Assembly: GCA_010015655.1 (NCBI GenBank)
Contig: ML976671.1
Coordinates: 622,533 to 686,532 of the forward strand
DNA length: 64,000 nt
Direction of reading: 5' to 3'
From: Bimuria novae-zelandiae CBS 107.79
Lineage: Eukaryota; Ascomycota; Dothideomycetes; Pleosporales; Didymosphaeriaceae
A program made the translations under genes and the position numbers. This document shows positions 23,647 through 34,419 of this stretch, in pieces. The notes beneath the pieces are model-generated. The model was not told the DNA's origin. It was given only the letters and a program-made list of their open reading frames with translations, and searched no databases. The stretch's first letter is position 1; each line of letters opens with the position of its first letter.

Positions 23647-24730
23647 ATGGAACTCCAAGAGAGTGCAGCAATGGCGGGGGAGAGTGCAAGCAGAATATCT
23701 ACGCCCTTCATGGCAGAAGTGGAGACATCGGCGACATTGGATCACTCACAAGGAACTGAGGCTCTGAAAGACGTTGTGTGCGGATCGGCAGCTGGTATCG
23801 TCGGCAAATACTTCGAATACCCATTCGACACCATCAAGGTCCGACTGCAGTCGCAGCCAAACCATTTGCCTTTGAAGTACACGGGGCCTTGGGACTGCTT
23901 CAAGAAGTCGCTGAAGCAGGATGGTTTCTTGGGCATCTACAGAGGCATAAGCGCTCCCTTGGTAGGAGCTGCTGTAGAGACTAGCTGCCTTTTCTTCAGT
24001 GTCAGTACCCGACTACTATAAAACTGCGAGCTCTAGCTTACACACCGGACAGTACCGTCTACTCGGAGATGCTCTTAGAACTTCTGGCTATTATCCGGGG
24101 CTCAGAGGCCACTCTGAGAAGGAGCTTCCATTTGGAGGACTGCTCGCCTGCGGCATGGGCGCGGGAGCGTTCACGTCGCTTTTCCTTACACCAATAGAAT
24201 TGGTCAAATGCAAGATGCAGGTTCCTCTGGAGGCACCTAACGGAGCGATGGCCAGTCCTAGGATCAGGAACGTCATCGCAGACATCTACGTACATCAAGG
24301 ACTCAAAGGCTACTGGAATGGCCAACTCGGTACTCTCATCCGCGAGACCGGTGGCGGTGCAGCTTGGTTTGGCGGGTACGAGGCGACCAAGATGGGTTTC
24401 AAAAATTTATATGGCACAGTAAATGATGACGACCTCCCGGTCTGGCAACGCATGTTGTCCGGCTCGATGGCCGGCATGCTGTACAACTTCACATTCTACC
24501 CTGCGGATACTGTCAAGTCGCGGATGCAGACCGAGGACGTCAAGCAGCTAACCGGACGGAAACCGACGTTCAGCGCGGTGTTCGCGGCGCACTGGAAACA
24601 ACATGGCTTGAGAGGCATGTATCGAGGGTGCGGCATCACTTGCGCTAGGTCCATCCCCAGTTCCGCGTTCATCTTCACGGTGTACGAGGAGCTGAAGAAG
24701 AGGTGGCCTGGTCAAGAGCACGATTTATGA
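23647..24730 (+). CDS. arg-13: Mitochondrial carrier, ornithine/arginine type (arg-13/Ort1)
   Basis: Two exons, 23647-24000 and 24053-24730, with a 52-nt GTCAGT..ACAG intron, give 343 aa. The three carrier repeats are clear from the signatures [22 protein letters not shown] and [11 protein letters not shown], each Px(D/E)xx(K/R). [20 protein letters not shown] and [13 protein letters not shown] resemble the Ort1/Arg11/arg-13 group, which exchanges cytosolic and matrix ornithine and related basic amino acids across the inner membrane for arginine synthesis. Substrate assignment is from similarity to the group as I remember it and not from a specific test. The ATG at 23647 gives a roughly 40-residue N-terminal extension; in-frame ATGs at codons 9 and 22 are alternatives. 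Confidence 0.9.
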
Positions 24731-25375
24731 TTCTCCATTTGAGGCACGCAATCTTCATTGTGCGCAGCAAACGCGCGGGCAAGTCGCGTCTACGCGTCAA
24801 TTTCCTAACCTATGTCGACTTTTACTTTCATGATATTCCATTAACGTGAGCATTCGCATAGCAGAGGCGTTGCATAGGCATGGTTTGGGGACAAAAGTAG
24901 CTTTATTGAGCGGTTCATCGAGATACCATACGTGAGCATGTTAGAACTATATATCAATACATCAACGACTTTTGACTGACGATTTGTTTCCATTGTGGGA
25001 AATCCGTCGTCATCATCAAGGCTGACTGACACATGCAAATGCAGCCACTTCACATGCTGGCGTACCCTGGGCTGTGGCTAGGTGCGGGAGGATTGTGGGG
25101 AAACCAGAGCCGGCAATGCGTCACAATGGCCGAGGCTTAACCACCGTGACCACCACCGATCCGCATACCGACCGAACCCACGCCCATGCAGCGCATGCAC
25201 CGCACGCTTCTCCCTGTCCACGACTTTCCTCCATGACCACCGTCTCGCTTTTCACAACCTCCTACACCCACCCATCCCCTTGTCCCTCAAGCTGCAGTAG
25301 CTGAATCCCGCCACCTTAACCGCCTCGGCCCATTCCACCCTCTCTCTCCCACCTCACACACACAACCTCGCAACA
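24731..25375. other. Intergenic, carrier to PXMP4-like gene
   Basis: About 645 bases holding the 3' flank of the carrier and the upstream region of the next gene. The 200 bases before the next ATG are a C/T- and CA-rich stretch typical of fungal promoters. No other feature seen. Confidence 0.5.
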
Positions 25376-26162
25376 ATGGACCGGTTACAAGCCCTCGAGG
25401 TACCTCATCATTGCGCTTCCAACTCTCCCTCCAACAACCAACTAACCCCCTTCCCCTGTACAGAAATCCCTCGAGTCAATCATCCTTAACCCGCAATACC
25501 ACGACGTCCTCGCCCTCGTAAAAGGCATCCGCAACGGCATCGTCTACGGCACAAAAGTGCGCTTCCCGCACGCCCTCGTCATGATCTTCCTCTTCCGCTC
25601 CGGCTCCCTCCGTTCAAAATGCTGGCTCGTGTTCAAAGCAACGCGCCAGCACGCGCGCAACCTGGGCTTCTTCGCCCTCACGTACAAAGCGACGATGTTG
25701 TTCCTCAAGCACACGAGTCCTGAAGGGAAAGAGAGACGGTATGATGCTTTTCTCGCGGGGTTGCTCGGCGGGTACACGGTGTTCGGCCGCACGATTGGGA
25801 ATAGCGTGAGTCAGCAGATAGTGATATATGTGTTTGCGAGGGTGGCGTTGGCGCTGGCGAAGTTGGCGGTGCAGCCGCGAACACCGGGGTCGGGAGGGGT
25901 GGGGTGGGGTGTCCTAGAGGAGAGGAGTAAGCTGAGGAATGCGCTGGTTAAGAATGGGTGGGTGGGGTTTGCGAGTTTGAGCTGGGCCATGGTGATGTAT
26001 GTGTGGCGGTGGCATCCCGAGGCTGTGCAGCCGAGCTTGAGGAGTAGTATGAATTATATGTGGGTGATCCTGGGAGTTTTTTGGGTAGTGGGTTTTGCTA
26101 ATGAAGAGCAGTTATGGGCAGTCGGACGATTGGGATTCGTTGAGGACTTTTATTTGGCATAA
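25376..26162 (+). CDS. PXMP4: Peroxisomal membrane protein 4-like (Tim17 superfamily)
   Basis: Exon 1 is only 24 nt (25376-25399, MDRLQALE) and joins phase 0 over a 64-nt GTACCT..ACAG intron to 25464-26162, for 240 aa. The diagnostic N-terminal part reads LVKGIRNGIVYGTKVRFPHALVM, followed by several hydrophobic segments (ALTYKATMLFL, GLLGGYTVFG, ASLSWAMVMYVW, WVILGVFWVVGFA). These match the PXMP4/PMP24 group of peroxisomal membrane proteins, related to Tim17/22/23. Cellular role is poorly known even in the family. The tiny first exon decides the start: without it no ATG precedes the conserved region. Confidence 0.92.
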
Positions 26163-26992
26163 TAAATGAAGAAGGACGGTGGAGAAAGGGTATAGGAGGT
26201 GTTAAGGTTTGCTTCTTGTATATTTGAATGGTTGTCTTTGGGTTTGTGGCTCGATACAGGTCTCTTAAGGTTTAAGACATGCGCGGTATGTACACACAAC
26301 CGCGCCGGGTTAAGCATATCATAGAAAATAGATATCACATACACGGTGCAGCTTCGCACGGACGAAGTGGAAGGAGCGTGCCGTGCACTATGCGAACAGC
26401 TATAACCAGGAAAGTTTATCTACCGAGGCACCACAAGAACGCGTTCTTCATGGCAAATGAAGAGTTATACCAGACATGGATGGCACAGCTTTTCAGCATT
26501 GATCTTCTCCCCACGGACGTCGTGAAGGTCGTATTCATGGTATGAGGCAAGACGGTAGTCCAAAGACCCGGTTGTTTAGCTACGCGCTGGAATGGGAGGA
26601 GTTTCTTGGCCCGAAACTTCATTCTTCGATTGATCCTTCGATGGTCCCTGGTGTTGTATGGTATGAGGCGGTACACATCAGCCTTGGATCACCGCGAACA
26701 CGTGTTGACTCCCGTCCAACCCAGTTCCCTCACCCCCTGAGTGAAAACATATAGTCAGGACACTCATCATCGCACAAAGCACAACGACGTACCCAGTCAC
26801 TTCGAACATCCACCAGTAACCTCAGCCGGCTCGTCCTTCGTAGCTCCCCTGCACCACGGCACAACGCGATGCAAACAACGCACTCCTCGTCGAGACAGCA
26901 CGGACGCATCGCTCTCGCCTCACTCTCGCCTCGCCAACAGACCCCGAAGCATTCTTTCTAAAATGCAGACTTCGCCTGAAGCCGCATACCCC
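26163..26992. other. Intergenic, between convergent genes
   Basis: About 830 bases between the 3' ends of the PXMP4-like gene (plus) and the CFEM gene (minus). A minus-strand open frame at 26416-26676 and a plus frame at 26279-26545 have no recognisable features. Confidence 0.5.
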
Positions 26993-27349
26993 TCATTCCT
27001 TCTTCACCCCAGGCAGCTCATGCGCCATATACCCGCCCCTCGCCTGCCCACCCAGCTCGCTCGCTCCATACGTCACCCCCGAGTCAGCCGCATACCCGTG
27101 ACCTGTCTGAACCACCTCCGGCGCGTTTGAGTAGCCGTGTCGATACTCGTATGTTGGGGGTTCAGTGGCTGCGGGCTGCGAGGGACGCGGGTGGCGGCGT
27201 TTGATGTAGAAGACAGCTACGACGGCGAGGCAGAAGATTGCGAGGCCGCCCACAACGCCGCCGGCGATGGCGCCGATGTTGGGTTTCGAGGCGTTGGGGG
27301 GGTTGGGTGTGGGTGTGGGTGTTTCGGAGGGGAGGGAGGGCTGGGGGGT

Positions 27350-27490
27350 TTGCTGTGTGGAGGTGGTGTTAGGGGTGCTGGTTGATTGCGTGGCTGTGGG
27401 GGTGCTGGTTGATTGTGTGGCTGTGGGGGTGCTAGTTGACTGTGTGTCTGTGGGGGTACTGTTTGACTGCGTGTCCGTGGGAACGCTGTC
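27350..27490 (-). repeat. 27-bp coding minisatellite in the CFEM gene
   Basis: About four to five tandem copies of a 27-bp unit code the nonapeptide repeat TPTxTQSxS in the Ser/Thr-rich stalk. Copies differ by a few substitutions and keep the reading frame. The segment is a plausible site of length polymorphism. Confidence 0.75.
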
Positions 27491-27895
27491 TAACGTCGTC
27501 TCGGTTGGAGGGCTCAGCGATGACAGTGCCGACACGATGGAACTGATGCCAGACCCGGCTGCTGATTCGATTGTTGAAAGCGCAGACGTCGTCGGGGAAG
27601 ACGGTGCCTCCGAGGTCGCGCTTCCCACTGCACCCAGCTCAGGTACATCGACACCACTGCCACTACAAAATTCCTGCATGAAGCTCCACGTCGTCTCTGC
27701 GTCGTTCGAAGAGCAGGCACTTTGCACGCATGGCGCGATGTTCGACTGCGCCTCGTCGCAGGTGCATTTAACGACAAGCTTGCAGGTTGAAACGACATTG
27801 TTGATACAAGTTTGCTGTGACCATGACAATTAGCTTATTTGGCGGATAAGGAAGCGTGTCGAGAATGCGTACACCGCAAGCTGGGATATCCGCTA

Positions 27896-27942
27896 CCGTG
27901 CCTCGGCAGTCAGTGCAACACGTCAGTCAATGCAACACCCCA
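27896..27942 (+). repeat. Fot1-type left terminal inverted repeat
   Basis: A 47-bp end whose reverse complement is found at 29975-30021 with one mismatch (second base C versus T). It follows TA at 27894-27895. Confidence 0.92.
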
Positions 27943-27984
27943 CCATGCAACGTACCAACTTTCACGCGCCGCATCCCCACCAAT

Positions 27985-29859
27985 ATGGATCCAATCAAGG
28001 CAGCAATTACAGCAATCGAATCGCAAGAGCCAGGAGCATCTTTTTCATATAGAAAAATTGCAAAAGAATATGGTGTTGTACTTTCTACATTGACGCGCCG
28101 GCACCAAGGCGTCACGCAGGCGCGTGCAGATACCGACTCTACACGTCGAAATCTCAGCCCACAGCAAGAATCAGAGCTCCTACGATATATTAGAGGCCTT
28201 ACTGAACGTGGCCTTCCTCCTACACGGCAAATGGTACAAAGCTTTGCCTCTACTATAGCCAAAAAGGAGGTTAGCTTATCATGGGTTGATCGCTTTGTGA
28301 GGCGCCACCCTGAATCCTTGATATCACGATGGACGACCGGCATCGACAGCAATCGCCATAAAGCTGATTCCCTAGGCAAATATGAGGACTACTTTCAGCT
28401 TCTACAGCAAAAGATTGGCCAGTATCAGATCGAGACTCAGCATATATACAATATGGACGAAAAAGGCTGCCTGCTCGGCATCACCTCCCGCTCAAAGAGG
28501 ATCTTTGATAGACCTCTGTACGAGAGCAAGGCAGTAAGGCAAGCTATTCAGGATGGTAGCCGTGAATGGATATCGATCATCGCTTGCATATGCGCCGACG
28601 GATCTGCCCTAGATCCAGCTCTAATCTATCAGGCCACCTCTACAGATATACAATCAAGTTGGATAGAGGACCTCAACCCTCAACATCATCAAGTCTTTAT
28701 CACCGTATCAGAATCTGGCTGGACGAACAATCAGATAGGCCTTGCATGGCTTTAACAGGTGTTTAATCGCCTCACAAAGTCAAAAGCTGGACGATCATAT
28801 CGACTATTAATCCTCGATGGCCATGGATCTCACGTTACTATGGATTTTATCGACTTTTGCGATCGTAATAAGATCCTGTTAGCTATCTATCCACCACATT
28901 CGACCCATACGCTGCAGCCTCTAGATGTCTGCATATTCAAGCCTCTATCAACAGCATATTCAAACGAGCTATCAGCCTTCTTACAAGATAGCCTAGGAAT
29001 AGCCTCTATTGCTAAAAGGGACTTCTTTAGCTTATTCTGGAAGGCCTAGGTTAGTACTATAAGGCAGCTATTGATACTCCGGGCCTTTAAGGCTACTAGC
29101 CTATCACCTCTACATCCAGAAGTTATCCTTAAGCGGTTTAACAACAATCACGTACCTAAGCAAGAATTACGAGAAAGCTTAATCTTAGTACTTAGCGCAT
29201 TAGATTAGAGGAAAATCGATAGGCTTCTAAAAGCTCATATTAATGTAGGGGCTAGTAATGTGGCTAAAAAGCTAAGTCAAACTGTACACTTAATCTCTGC
29301 ACGAGCACAGCTTGCAGAGCATGAAAATCAGGGCCTACGGAAGGCCCTAATCATCCAAAAGAAACGCTCAAAGCGAGGCAGGCCTCTGCCTTTTAATTAG
29401 CCTTATAAGGATTAAGGGGGATCTGTTTTCGTGTCACCCCATCGCGTTCAGCGGGCACGTGATCGTCTACACAAAAAAGATGCTAAAGCGCAGCAACTAT
29501 AGCTTTAAAAACGTAAGCAAGCAGAGGCACGTCAGGCTAGCCAGCAGCTTAAAATAAGGCTACTCTAGGAGAGGCGTGTTGCTCGAGCAGCTGCTAGAGA
29601 TGCACGCGCAAAGCAGAGGGCTAATAAGGCTATAGAGCGACGCCTTAAGCAACAGGCCCGCAAGGCACAAAGTCAACTTTAAAAACAAATTAAAATATCC
29701 AAATTAGTAAACAAGAAGGCTTTAAAGCCTCCTAGTAAGCCTACTAAGAAAAAACAGCCTCAGCGTGAGGCTATAGATGTTAATAAGGCCTCATCTGTTG
29801 CATCCGCCTCACAGTCGCGCAGAGGCCGAATCATCAGAACACCAAGTAGATATCGATAA
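27985..29859 (+). pseudogene. Fot1/pogo transposase relic with nine stops, no frameshift
   Basis: The frame opens at ATG 27985 and can be followed without any indel to TAA 29857-29859 (625 codions in length as codons). It contains in-frame stops at 28753, 29047, 29206, 29398, 29413, 29500, 29506, 29566 and 29680. Domains in order: a Psq-type helix-turn-helix (IAKEYGVVLSTLTRRHQG), a CENP-B type HTH (LSPQQESELLRYIRGL), and the DDE core with NMDEKG, LILDGHGSH and LQPLD. The second and third Asp are separated by 35 residues, the DD35D of Fot1. A Lys/Arg/Gln-rich tail ends in RGRIIRTPSRYR, typical of the family. All nine stops are TAA or TAG and could arise by single transitions. The first 256 codons are free of stops, so damage is concentrated towards the 3' part. 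Confidence 0.9.
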
Positions 29860-29974
29860 TCTAAGTAGCTAGCAATTATCTACAGGCCTCAGAGACCCCA
29901 AATCCAGAAAATCTCGTGATAATATTGATTGTGGGTGGCTCAGCAGCTTCATGTTGCTGGCCGAGCGATCTTGT

Positions 29975-30021
29975 TGGGGTGTTGCATTGACTGACGTGTT
30001 GCACTGACTGCCGAGGCACAG
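29975..30021 (-). repeat. Fot1-type right terminal inverted repeat
   Basis: Partner of 27896-27942, followed by TA at 30022-30023. Confidence 0.92.
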
Positions 30022-30618
30022 TAATGATTGCGCTTCTGAGGCGGAGAATAGCGCGAGCACGACGGCGAGCGCAGAAATTGGGAGCTGGAGCATCACGAAA
30101 GTTCGGCAAGGCTGTGAAGTTTGGAAAGGGGTCACAGCGCAGTCAGGCTGGTATTTCAACAATTTCGTCCAGTGGATATGGTGCGCTAGACGACCGCATT
30201 GGGAAGTGGCGGCTGGAATACGAAGATCATACGAGGCGAACAAGGCTAAGATATGCCCCATGATTCTGTTAACGAAGCAGAGGACGAGATAACTGAAGTC
30301 TGGAATGGCCTCTTTCTATCAATAATGTTGTGTACGAGTCGGGTCTAGTCATGGCAAGGATGCTTGGTAGGCTGCATCACTACGTAGTAGGGAGACCTTT
30401 TACATCAAATGATTGGCCAAAAATGCTGTAGGAATAAGTTTACCATTATAGCAGGAAGATGTATATATATACTGGTATTTGACGACACGCCCCTCCAGCA
30501 CCTATTCACACCTCGCCCTCTTCCAGAAACAACGGGGTATCGCAGTACAAGAACGCCCGACCCTCCCCTAATATACACAAGAAAATCTACAATATTCTGC
30601 GCGCCGGATATCATCCCA

Positions 30619-31535
30619 CTATCCTCCCAGCTCATGCGGCCAGTGTGCTTGCGGTGGTTGAACCGGATACCCCTGAGCCTCATACACCTGCGCCCTTTGA
30701 TCCGTCTGCACCACTTCCGGCGCCTCGTAGTAGTCGTACTCGTATTCTGGATGTTAGTCGTTTTCTGGGGAACGAGGGTGCCGCCGCTTAATGTAGAAGA
30801 CGGCCACGCCAGACATGCAAAGAATTGCTAAAGCACCGACGACACCACCTGCAATAGGCCCAATGGGAATCTTAGAACCTTTATTGTTGGGCTTGGTGTT
30901 TTCTTGGGTGTTGGTTTCGTTCATCGTATCGGCATCGTCTTGCGAGGCTGGCTGTTGGTTCGTGGATGTTGGACTGAACGGCGAAGATGTTGGGCTTGAC
31001 GGCAACGATATTGTAGGTGTTTATGAGGTGGTGCTAGGTGATGGTGTGGTTGATGGTTGACTCCTACCCGCAGAGGACGACACACTGGGTGCTGGGATTG
31101 TTGATAAAGCGGGCGAATCGAGCGACGGTTCACCAGCCGCCGTAAGATGACTTGTTGGCTCTGGCTCCTCGCTGCTCGCCGTGCTTGTCTCACCAGATAA
31201 GGTTGTAAACCTGACGCCGCAATCGACTTCGAGACTTCGGTATGCCCATTTCAGGTCACTCGGCGAGCATAGGTCCTGTAAATGCTGTATGGCGTTCACG
31301 ACTCCCGCTTTACAGACGCAGTCGACCACAGTAGTAACACAGTCTCTCCGCTGTGTTTCGGAGAAGAAGCAACTTCTCTATGCGCCTGATTAGCTTGCTT
31401 CGCGAGATACAGTGGTCTAGATGGTTGGGGACCAGAATTACGTACAGCACAGTCGGGGTATTCGGATTCTGCGAGTACGGCGGCGTTAAATATGAGCACG
31501 AGAGAGAATAATCTAAACTCTATATGATAATACAT
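30619..31535 (-). pseudogene. CFEM-domain paralogue with two nonsense codons
   Basis: Exon 1 is 31535-31446 (signal peptide ending near AVLAES, then YPDCA). A GTACGT..ATAG intron of 68 nt leads in phase 0 to exon 2, 31377-30619. The CFEM-like cysteines are PDCARSC, RDC, VDCVC, DLC and VDC, one fewer than the canonical eight by my count. A Ser/Pro stalk, a membrane segment (IGPIAGGVVGALAILCMSGVAVFYI) and the KRRHPR stop-transfer follow, nearly identical to the neighbouring paralogue. The exon junction falls at the same place after the first CFEM cysteine. TAA codons interrupt the frame at 31021-31023 and 30754-30756; each fits a CAA-to-TAA change and no frameshift is needed. The first stop precedes the membrane segment, so at most a secreted truncated CFEM protein could be made. 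Confidence 0.82.
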
Positions 31536-32844
31536 CGCGAATCAGTACCTGGGTAGGCGGGAAGCGCAGTCAGGAAAGGTGTGAGGCTGCGAGCCGGAAC
31601 ATTGAGTACGCGCTCGTCAGGTATGTAAAGGTTCTCTTGGAGAAATTCGACAGGGTTGTTCTGCACCATGCAGGGGACGCTTCAGGATACGCAATTTGGG
31701 TGTGATGGTTGGTACATGGCTGATGTGCGGGTCGAATGAAACGGTGCTACTGGGTACTGTATCTGACTCAGCGGCTAGCAACGGTAATTTACATCGAGCA
31801 GCGTTTAATGGAAGCAAAATGCTGTTTCATTTTGTGAGGATATCGTTGTAAAGAACCCATGTGGTGGGCTTGAGTTGGTTCAATTGCACAATGGAACGGA
31901 AAGGGCGCTGGTATGTGTTATTGTATGATCGTGGGAGTTTGGAACCTGAGCAGCCTCTCCTTGGTACCGAGAATTTGTATTTCGTAAGATCGGGAGTAGA
32001 AGGTGTTATTTCGATGGTAGGAGGCTGAGCTGAATACGGATCTCGACCTAGATCTGAGAGCGCTTCTTAGTAAGTACGAGTGTCGTTCTAGACAAAGAGG
32101 TGGCATGAAAATATTTCTTAGGGGACTGGAGTGCTAATTGCGCAGGTAGTAATGACCTGAGATGTGGACGCAATGATGGACTCAACGCTCCTTGCGTCCT
32201 CTGGGTTGATCGGTGGTTACTCGGCTCGCTCAAACACGCCGTTAGACTTTTTATGTACGTACCCCGGGAGTGCTGGCCATTGGCTGCGCTCTTGGTCAAT
32301 CTGATGCAGAATGGTGTCCAGGTGGCCAATACACTGTTTCCTGGCCAGGATATCTTGGTGAAGCACCTCGATGTTGCTTCTAACACGATACAGTACTATA
32401 AAAATAGGATAACTAGGTCCAGACGACATTGTGCGCTGGATGAGCTCAAGTATCGAAACGAAGGCAGTAATCCCGCCTGCTACGGTCTCAGCAGGCTAAT
32501 TCCTATTCCTGTTGCCACTTTAGCCAAGTAGTGCTTCACCGTTCGTGGAAACAGTAGGTGTCAATGGGATTTATATCGCCCCATGCCCAAGCCGAAGGCG
32601 AAGATGCACAACCGTAGTTGAATCGTTACATACGCTAATCTCCCATGTTAAGACCCAGTGGCAATGGTAAGTATGCGTCCTGTAAGCTAGCTCGGACTAA
32701 ACCGGAATGAAACTCCCATATGGCAGAATTTCACCCGGGACCTCATTGCAATCCGCGAGAAATGTTTGCGCAGTTATGCACTGCCACTTGATCGACATGA
32801 TTCCGGATCGCAACTCTGAGGATCCATAAATTTGCTTACAAGTC
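31536..32844. other. 1.3-kb stretch without a recognised gene
   Basis: Upstream of the damaged CFEM paralogue and downstream of the F-box relic. Short open frames on both strands (for example minus 32386-32048) lack motifs. No transposon ends or RNA genes recognised. Confidence 0.5.
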
Positions 32845-34419
32845 TCAGAAACCATCTTTACGTCGGGAACAAATGGTGAGCAACGATCCTGGTGACATGA
32901 TGGAGTCCATCTTTTCGATCAAAGATTTGATAGTGTCCACGCCCATACTCGATTGGAATTGGCTCGGTCGGTCAGGGAAATGAACAACGAGATGGTGCAA
33001 AGACAACGATAGGTCTGCTTTGCAGAGACGGCGCGCAATATCGTCTTGAACTTCCAATACTCTTAGGGCCGTGAAGTCACGTATCATGTTGTAACGCTCG
33101 ACACTCCATAGGTTGGGGTGGTGGTAATGGTTGAGATTGTCGACGGCGAGATCTTGCAATTGCTCTTTGAATGGCGAAAGTAGGTTAACTATTTGAGCGA
33201 TTGATAATTCGTCCGGATCAATAATGGAATGTTCATAATATTCCTTCTGCATCAGGCGGAATCCAGTGAGGTTGGGACATGCCTCTAGCAGCGTTTTCAT
33301 TTCCAAGTACGAGAGCTGACCACTCAGAAGCGTAAGACTACGAATGTTGCATGAGCCTTGCCTTAAGGAGATATTTGAGAGCCCACGATCCGAGTAAGGA
33401 GGGCTATGAAGAGTGTGGAGTTCGCATGTTTCGAAGCGTTCCAAATTGCGCCCTAGAAGGAGCTGTTAAAGTTGCGTGAGTGTCCCTGATCGCATTGCAA
33501 TCCGGCGGAGCTTGTTGAAACCATGTGGTGCTTTCCATTCAATTGCGCTACTGCCTTTGGGCCTGTCGCGCAAATAAAGCTCCTCCACGCCAGATAGCAG
33601 GGCCAATAGTAACGCTACCCAAGGTTCTTTAGCCCCAGCCCGTAGACCCATGCAGAATCGATCTTCATACGTGAATTTTCTCAATTCGTTCTCCCATTCT
33701 GGTCTGGACATGTCACTCATACGCTTATCACGCCCGTTGTTTGTTTCGTATGCTGTATCGCACCAATCCGTATCCCTCAACTGTTGGCGAAGCTCATTCT
33801 GTCCTTGGTAAGGAAGTGCCTCTGAAATGAGTGCAGCACTTTTTGCAATCCGGACAATGTTGTTGTACACGTTGATAGAAGGTTCTAGCTTGCGCTAGTC
33901 CACGAGGCTGGTTGCGAAATTGCTAACGAGCACGCTTGCTTTCGTGTATACATCGATTCTAGGGTCATCCCCATACCGATATTGTAAAGACTCATCGCAT
34001 TCACCGTATCGCTAGACTCCCATCTCTTGATATTTCCAGTAGCGCCAGTCGATCGATGATAGCGTGCTCCACGGTCCGAGCTCAACGCGTCGTACACGCG
34101 CTGCGAGGCGAGGATGCGTCGTTACCTTCATGAGAATCCAATCCAAGGTTAAGTCACGGTCGGCACAAGTGTCGTCATCCTGCGCCGTGATCTAGGTGAG
34201 GTCGCGGTATAGTTCCGACTCTGTAGCATGGCGTAAACGGCTGCATGCGAGAGAAACATGATTTAAATCGTTCTGCGTGAGGTAGGTCGCAACTTTGATC
34301 AAAAGCTCTGGTACTGAGGTCAAGGAGACCCATCGCGCATGTGAAGTAAGCGTAGATTGTATGTAAAGTGCGGAGGTGAAAAGACGTGAATGTGTGCTAG
34401 TAATTACCTTTTCAGTCAT
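32845..34419 (-). pseudogene. F-box type protein relic with four nonsense codons
   Basis: A single frame runs from ATG 34419 to the stop at 32845, about 525 codons. It is interrupted by TAG at 34192, 34012 and 33895 and TAA at 33466. Without these it would be uninterrupted and needs no indel. Near residues 31-75 there is an F-box-like segment (SVPELLIKVATYLTQNDLNHVS, followed by ACSRLRHATESELYRDL). HPRLAARVRRVELGPW next resembles the link region of fungal F-box/LRR-like proteins. The remainder contains leucine-rich, LRR-like stretches (LRVLEV, CNIRSLTLLSG). F-box proteins recruit substrates to SCF ubiquitin ligases. All four stops can arise by C-to-T changes in CAG or CAA codons. Confidence 0.75.

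Larger units (their letters stand above)
27896..30021 (+). mobile_element. Fot1/pogo-type DNA transposon (2126 bp)
   Basis: The element is bounded by 47-bp terminal inverted repeats (27896-27942 and 29975-30021) that differ at one position. TA lies directly outside each end (27894-27895 and 30022-30023). Removing the element and one TA restores the host reading frame exactly. Its interior codes a DDE_1 (Fot1/pogo) transposase relic on the plus strand. The repeats contain two staggered copies of GTCAGT(G/C)(A)A-CA-like words, a possible transposase-binding pattern. Confidence 0.93.
26993..30093 (-). pseudogene. CFEM-domain membrane protein gene split by a Fot1 transposon
   Basis: The 5' part is 30093-30024 (ATG and signal peptide MLQLPISALAVVLALFSASEA). 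A transposon interrupts codon 24. The coding sequence resumes at 27895-27873, followed by a GTACGC..ACAG intron (27872-27815) and exon 2 (27814-26993). Skipping the transposon and one copy of the TA duplication gives an unbroken 304-codon frame through QSLADIPAC. The eight CFEM cysteines follow: PACGQTC, STC, KCTC, APC, SAC and EFC. Next come a Ser/Thr-rich region with 9-residue TPTxTQSTS repeats, one membrane segment (IGAIAGGVVGGLAIFCLAVVAVFYI) introduced by KPN, a basic stop-transfer RRHPR, and a cytoplasmic tail. CFEM proteins act at the fungal surface, for instance in haem uptake or adhesion. As it stands the gene should not make the full protein. It is a tandem paralogue of 30619-31535. 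Confidence 0.88.

Noticed and set aside
27267..27833. Plus-strand 188-codon Val/Gly-rich open frame
   Set aside because: It is the complement of the CFEM stalk and domain; its repeats simply mirror the coding minisatellite.
31536..32844. Search for a further transposon upstream of the CFEM paralogue
   Set aside because: No terminal inverted repeats, target duplications or transposase words found.
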